From Megaustenia siamemsis (lineage: Eukaryota; Mollusca; Gastropoda; Stylommatophora; Ariophantidae), in assembly GCA_032433765.1 (NCBI GenBank), contig JAVIAB010000092.1:65780166-65844165 (forward strand): a stretch of DNA of 64,000 nucleotides. Reading direction: 5' to 3'. This document shows positions 57,971 through 64,000 of the stretch, piece by piece. The position numbers were made by a program, and so were the translations under genes. A model generated the notes under the pieces. That model ran no database searches. It was given only the letters and a program-made list of their open reading frames with translations, and was not told the DNA's origin. Position 1 is the stretch's first letter. Every line of letters starts with the position of its first letter.

Positions 57971-60904
57971 AGTCAAATGGTCTGTGGATTTGTTTCGATT
58001 CTTGTACGTGTTAATTCTAAATAACTTTCGCTTCTATTTCTTGTATAATAAATTCGTGGATTGTTAATTATTGAGCAGAATCGACAACGCTTTAATCGGG
58101 CTACTTCCATAGATAATCAGTTTCCATTAGGAGATTAATACAAGTGTAGAATTCAGATATATAGCTGTTAAATTCGTTTTTTTATATACTGGAGCAGTGC
58201 GTTTTGCATGTGTTTTGATATTTGTTTTTAAAGTGTACTTTTTTACAATTTAGTTTTTTAATTTTTTTTTTTTACCTGTTAAATTTATACTTGCGTCTAG
58301 TTTCAGTTATACATTTTAACTAAACATATATTCTGTACTGCCCAACTGTATTTGTTGCAGCTGGCGTTATCAATATAGCTGTTTATGTGACTTTTACTGA
58401 AACCAATATACCTTATATTTGTTTAATATTGCTTCTGCGAAATTATTTTAATTTGTAATTATCCAATTGTTTAAAAACAAATAGATATTGTATCTACTTT
58501 TTTCAATGTCTGCTTCATTTGACTATATTTTTATATATTTATAACTTGATTCAACTTGTTAGAAAGATATCAAAACCTATAATGAAAGTAATATCAATGA
58601 ACAACGCTTTGCAGAAGACCAGTCAATGATAGCAGAAATACTTGTATAAGTGCAACGACATGTCATGCCTATAAATAAGAGGGTAAAACAATCAATATAA
58701 GAAACAGCACACATACAAACACAAAACACGAGTTACCGCAATAGAGGGCGAGAAACAAAGCGCAAACATATCATTGGCGGACTAAAGTACAAAACCAATA
58801 TCACAATTCAAGACTGTGAACTACATTTCGCAAATATGGGAAAAAAATGTTAAACAAATTAACATTAGAAATAGTAAGGCAAACCAGATATTGGGACAGA
58901 AGCCTCTTTCCCACGAAACAAGACAATGCCGATCACGTAAAAGAAAAGTTGTAACAGAACTGAAATGTTTAAAAAAGGTTGTTGGAGTACCATAAGAGAC
59001 AATACTAAAAATGAGGTTACAAGAGAACGAGTTGACATATGATCCGTTTTGAATTACATACTTAAACAACCAAATAAAGTGATTTCTTCGCTTGGAAAAA
59101 TGTCTAGCGATTCCATAAGAATTAAAGACATAAACAGGATTGTGATACAGAGCTCGAGACAGATCCAGACTATGTTGATATGAGAACATCAGAAAAATTA
59201 CATCAGCAAGTATTAATGGTCGAATTTGCTAGAATAGCAAGAACCAGCTAGTCTTCGGCTTATCCTCATCGCCCAACAAACAGCGACCCATAAGAGCTCG
59301 TAACTCCTCCCAGCAAGACCCGCAATGTGCATTTGTGAAATGATAAACTAGTTCACAAGTCTACCCTCTATCTCCTCCGGAGAGTAGCTTTCTTGAATCT
59401 AAGCAACATCCCTCTTGACTACCATGAAACTCTGGGAGTTTCACACGGAGCTACAAAAGTCACGAACTCCATCATCTTGTCCTTCTTTACGAGCGAACGA
59501 CCAGTTTAGAGAAATATATAAACGTCTGTCATGATGACGAAGCACACACAACAATGGATGCGCCAACAAACGCCCGATTACTCAAGCTAATGCAGCCAAA
59601 AATGCACGAAACACCTAGCGATGGCGAACAATCCCTAAAGTGAAATCTTCGGTTGACGTTGCAGAGCAGTCCATATTAAAGAGCTGCAACTTGTAAATAA
59701 TTGAAGCGGAACAAACACAATGACGGCCATTGAATAGCACTCAATGTTATGACGTACACCGCATATAAATTCCAATACTGGGACAGGTCGCATTTACAAT
59801 ACTTGATTTGCCAAAGCGGACTGCTGCAATGTGCACTACTCAGCAGCATCGGTGTCAATCTGTTAAATTGAAAATGTGGTTAGCTTTAACTCAGAAATCT
59901 ACATTGGAGAACTGAAATTAACCAAAAACAAGAACTTTGTATCACCTTCGACATCCGATGTGTACAAACTGAAAGAAAGGGAGAAAAAAAATGGAAGAAA
60001 ATTGTACTATTCTCAATGGAGTCTGTAGTTAAACATGTTGTGTTTGTATTTGACTAATGGTGTTACTACCAAAACAAGCTGATTTTGTGCGCGTGTTTGC
60101 ATTTGTTCACGTAAATTGTGTTTTCCAAAAGTAAAAAGTAGTTGGTGTTTGTGTGATGTACTTTGTCAACTTATGTTTGGCTATTATTGAACAGCTAGTA
60201 TTTGCAAAGAGTAACATGCCGGTGCAAGAGGTGAACGGCTTCGCTTATGACGCATATGACTGTGCGATAGGAATTGTGAGATGTGAGGCCATGTGTATGC
60301 CATCTTGGTCAGTGACATTATGAAGACAGTTTAGTTCTCGCCAGTGCTTGTTGACAGGTATAAGTACCAGGTACAGACATTATTATCTTTCTCGAATATA
60401 TGTAACAGAAAATGTATTTCATATTGAAAGTTTATAGTGAAAAAGACATGCTAAACCCGAAGGTATCACATTTGGAACGCAAATAATAGCTAAGGTTTAT
60501 GTATTACAAACTGCAGTTGTTTTTGTTGTAGTTCCGTAATTTGTTGACTGACTGTTATAATAGTCTACATTTATCATCATATCTGCATTTTAGTTGCGGC
60601 TACTGTTGACTTCTAACCTATTTTTCCCACGTGACACTCCAATACAGGGAAGTGAATCAGGGGACCGATTTTCATTTTTGAAAAGATCAAAGAAATAAGA
60701 AACTGTAATAACGTTGTTCCTATTATTTTTATTTTTATTTGTCTTACAAGAACAAAGAAACGTTACTTATCTAGGGAACAAAATTGTCACGAAATGGGAA
60801 CACGGCAACCGAAATTGTGACCCATATCACGCTGGCAATGGTCTTTAACAGATTTACAAATATTGGGGGGTAGAAAATCATTAGTAGGTGTAATAAATTT
60901 CTGA
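57971..60904. other. Unassigned AT-rich sequence
   Basis: No gene, RNA or element recognised in about 2.9 kb. A 122-codon minus-strand frame at 58821-59189 is Phe/Ser-rich and unsupported. A TATATAAA-like site at 59514 has no associated ORF. Confidence 0.45.
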
Positions 60905-61355
60905 CTGTTTAGGTCTTGTTTGGTATTAGTTCTACCATATGGATGTTAGAGCTGCAAATCCACTCAAGCTCTGAAAAAACAGTAAACAGACAACAACAGA
61001 ATTGATTTTATGAAATGTGGCCAGAAAATTGTAGAAAAACATTTTAAAAGTGTGTGCTTATAGACACCATTTTGGAAAGGAAATTAAAATAATATGGGAA
61101 CATCATAAGATACAGCGGGCTGGAAAGAAAAATAACAAAAGGTATGGTTTTAGGACGACATATAAGAGGCAGACTAAGGAGAAGGTCTTCAAGGAATCAA
61201 GACATTAAAGAGACCATGACAACAGAAGAAGTAGGGATCTGACTAGAGACAGATAATCTTTCGCACAAACTGTGCTGAATACAACGATCTGCAAAGGACA
61301 TATGATCCATGATTGACATGATCGCTTACGACAACCGATAGCACATGATGATGAT
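60905..61355 (+). mobile_element. LINE fragment J3, 3' end
   Basis: Third copy of the lineage at 46808 and 50085: VLFGISSTIW, ERKLKxYGNIIRYSGLERKI, GRHIRGRLRRRSSRNQDIKE. It then ends with TTGACATGATCGCTTACGAC and an ATGATGATGAT tail at 61346-61356. The last 50 bp match the L1-type 3' end (MIAYDNR), so this end is either shared between lineages or a chimera. Confidence 0.8.
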
Positions 61356-61356
61356 A

Positions 61357-62809
61357 AAGAGATTTTACACCAAACGAATTAATAAGGGAAGAGACAAGCA
61401 AAAGTACGTAAAAGAGAGGACCCTGGAAATTCTTCAGCCATGTGCTCTGAAAGCACTAAAAAGGAAGGTTCAGTTATGCCCAGTTATGGGCATAAGAACA
61501 AAGCAAGACTTATTGTTATTGTTATAAAGCAAGACTTATAATGTGAGACCTAGCAATTAAATATCTGCCATGGAAAGTTATATATGCCTCGCTTGCAGTC
61601 TTCAGCACAAGGGGAATTAATCATTTTTATTTCAGTGTTACAATTATGGTTAGTGTCATCGATTCCACAGCTTTAAGGTCGACCTCTTACTTCTTAGTGC
61701 GTTCTCTCTCTCAGAAGTAAGCGCCGATAATGCAAGGTCTTGGTGCTCTGCTACCTATGCAATATTCGTCGTCATCAATAGTACATCATCCAGTGCCAAG
61801 TCTAGTTTACAAAAATCCTTGGTCTAAGTACCAAAAATGTTCATCATCTAATAATAGTCAAAGTTTGGTGGGGTTTTTTTTTATAGTCTTCTTTAATCCC
61901 GCGCACATGACTCAAGCTAACTTTTTTTTCTGATCAATGATTATTAGAGTTCACTTTACTACACTCAGGACTCTCCCATAGTTGGAGATAGGAAAACATA
62001 TAAAATATTTTAAATATTATGCGGTGAACGAGCAGTGCTGCAGAAAACATGTAAAATAAACACAAAATTGTATAGAGCAGGCAAACTTGTAGAGAAACGA
62101 GTTCAACTACGACGCTGCGGCAAAAGCCGCATATACAAATAAGATATATAAATAAGATATATAAATAAGATACAGAACAACAAATATTTATATATTTAAA
62201 AAAAGACATGCAGGGTAAGTACTAACTTCAAAATGGCGGAAGAAGAAGAGTGACCAGGACCGTAGTGCCTGTCGGTCACACAGTAAATAGTCAGAAGGGC
62301 AGGTAGGATTTCGAGGGCAAAAAGGATAAAACATAGTGAAAAAAGGAGAAAGAATCCCCTGAGGGTGAATGATGGAAAGGGTCTCATAGGGCGGAACGAA
62401 AATGGGAAAACAGGTGTGGCAGGAATTAAGAAGAGTAGGAGAGACGATAAGGAAAACGCAGCGAGGAATATAGAGAGGACACATGTGAGTGCAAGAGGAG
62501 ACCAGCTATTAACGGAAATAATGAAAACAATTTAAACCTATCGAATCGAGAGTTCCAAAAGGTGCTGTGAGTCGGTTCTCCAAAGCGAGTAAAAATTTCC
62601 ATCTTTTCAAATATCAATTTTTATTTATTTATTTTTTAATTGCTCCTTTCCAAAGCGAACTGACTGAGTATTGGTGGAGGAAGAAATGTTGCCGGTAACC
62701 TGGAAGTCCTCAGAGGTACAGTGACCTGGAGATCTAATATTGGAGGAGACTAGAATCGGAATCGCGTTTGCTGTTTTGTAAGTGTTTACAGACCATATCC
62801 CTTAAACGT
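61357..62809. other. Unassigned sequence
   Basis: Nothing recognised. Short AT-rich direct repeats (ATATAAATAAGAT) lie at 62145-62175. Confidence 0.45.
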
Positions 62810-63565
62810 CGTCCCATTTGGTCAATAAACTTCGTATGACAGCTTATCCCGATCTATCTGGCCATTTCACGCCGTATGATAGCTTATCCCGATCTATCTG
62901 GCCATTTCACGCCGTATGATAGCTTATCCCGGCCTATTTTCCCAATACACGTCGTTTGACAGCTTATCCCGGCCTATTTGCCCAATACACGTCGTTTGAC
63001 AGCTTATCCCGGCCTATTTGCCCAATACAATCGTCGTTTGATAGTTTATCCCGACCTGTTTGCCCAATACACGTCGTTTGACAGCTTATCCCGACCTATT
63101 TGCCCAATACACGTCGTTTGACAGCTTATCCCGGCCTATTTGCCCAATACACGTCGTTTGATAGTTTATCCCGACCTGTTTGCCCAATACACGTCGTTTG
63201 ACAGCTTATCCCGGCCTATTTGCCCAATACAATCGTCGTTTGATAGTTTATCCCGACCTGTTTGCCCAATACACGTCGTTTGATAGTTTATCCCGACCTG
63301 TTTGCCCAATACACGTCGTTTGATAGTTTATCCCGACCTATTTGCCCAATACACGTCGTTTGATAGTTTATCCCGACCTATTTGCCCAATACACGTCGTT
63401 TGATAGTTTATCCCGACCTATTTGCCCAATACACGTCGTTTGATAGTTTATCCCGACCTGTTTGCCCAATACACGTCGTTTGACAGCTTATCCCGGCCTA
63501 TTTGGCCAATATAAGTCTTATGACAGCTTATCCCAGCCTGTTTGTCAATATATGTCTTATGGCAC
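62810..63565. repeat. Minisatellite, 40-bp unit, about 19 copies
   Basis: Units contain CACGTCGTTTGATAGTTTAT and CCCGACCTATTTGCCCAATA. Subtypes GACAGCTTATCCCGGCC and GATAGTTTATCCCGACC alternate in the middle; the edges (62820-62930, 63490-63560) are more diverged, as usual for arrays homogenised from the centre. Confidence 0.97.
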
Positions 63566-63762
63566 CTCTTTTCCATATTTGTTTAGACAACTGTATAAAA
63601 TATGCTGGGTGTTGATAACATTAGCAAAATTGTTATATACTCTCTCTTAAATCAATTAGTCATTTTAAAGATAAACTTTCCTTCAAGTCCCAGCACTGTC
63701 ATGTCTTGCCCTGTTTACATAATTTGTAATTACTGTTACCATTAGTATTCCCAGTGGTTAAT

Positions 63763-64000
63763 GGTTAGCTCAGTGGTTAGTGAACTGGACTACAAAGGAC
63801 AAGGGGTAGGGTTCGATCCCAACCGACGGCTTCCGGGTTCACCCAGCCTTAAATGGGTACCGGATTTTTTTCTGGGAAAGAAAAGCGGCACGGGCGTAAT
63901 ACCGACCACATTACTCCCAAAATCATGTGCCGAAGGTCTGTAAAATTTATGGTCACTAACACCATATTCCCTATACGCCGCCACTTGGCGTGACTTGGGG
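63763..64000 (+). mobile_element. tRNA-derived SINE (S1 type), copy 5, cut by window end
   Basis: GGTTAGCTCAGTGGTTAGTG (A box), GTAGGGTTCGATCCCAACC (B box), then the full S1 body to TTGGCGTGACTTGGGG at the window edge. It is the closest to an apparent consensus of the five copies; its first bases (GGGAGCCGCG in others) are missing or replaced. Confidence 0.9.

Noticed and set aside
58821..59189. 122-codon minus-strand frame
   Set aside because: Biased Phe/Ser/Leu composition from AT-rich DNA; no motif.

Overview
The window is metazoan genomic DNA, almost certainly from a marine invertebrate. My best guess is a mollusc, perhaps a cephalopod; that is inference, because no host gene is recognisable. 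It is AT-rich, has no operons or dense gene order, and carries no complete host coding sequence. What can be supported is a graveyard of transposable elements and an unusual density of tandem repeats.

Layout. 1-13 kb: several decayed non-LTR retrotransposons (LINEs) of at least four lineages, a 109-bp tandem repeat, a purine-strand region, and a LINE with its 5' half inverted against its 3' half. 13-14 kb: short open pieces that might be exons of a host gene or pseudogene, plus a tRNA-derived SINE head. 14-22 kb: unassigned DNA, a tRNA-derived SINE, and 78/62-bp and 36-38-bp minisatellites. 22-32 kb: SINEs with target-site duplications and two copies of an endonuclease/reverse-transcriptase LINE, one of them 2.85 kb long. 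33-38 kb: an inverted second copy of the minisatellite-plus-320-bp composite seen at 20 kb, and more LINE 3' ends. 38-43.7 kb: two related 44-bp minisatellites, about 42 units each, flanking a Penelope-like element (reverse transcriptase thumb plus GIY-YIG nuclease) and a 50-bp hairpin repeat. 45-53.9 kb: 19-bp, 37-bp and 29/33-bp arrays and three further LINE copies. 54.1-56.4 kb: a Tc1/mariner-superfamily DNA transposon with terminal inverted repeats, a TA duplication and a very long D-to-E spacing, disabled by stops and by an insertion carrying a large palindrome. 57-64 kb: unassigned DNA, one LINE 3' end, a 40-bp array, and a SINE cut by the window edge.

The elements interact by nesting and seeding. 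SINE-like or retroposed pieces insert into LINEs and into the DNA transposon. (TA)n, poly-A, poly-T and poly-C tracts have grown inside decayed element ORFs. The 44-bp arrays share a near-identical core with the GIY-YIG coding region of the Penelope-like element lying between them, so that element may have seeded them. All assignments come from reading translations and repeats by eye; no database search was run.
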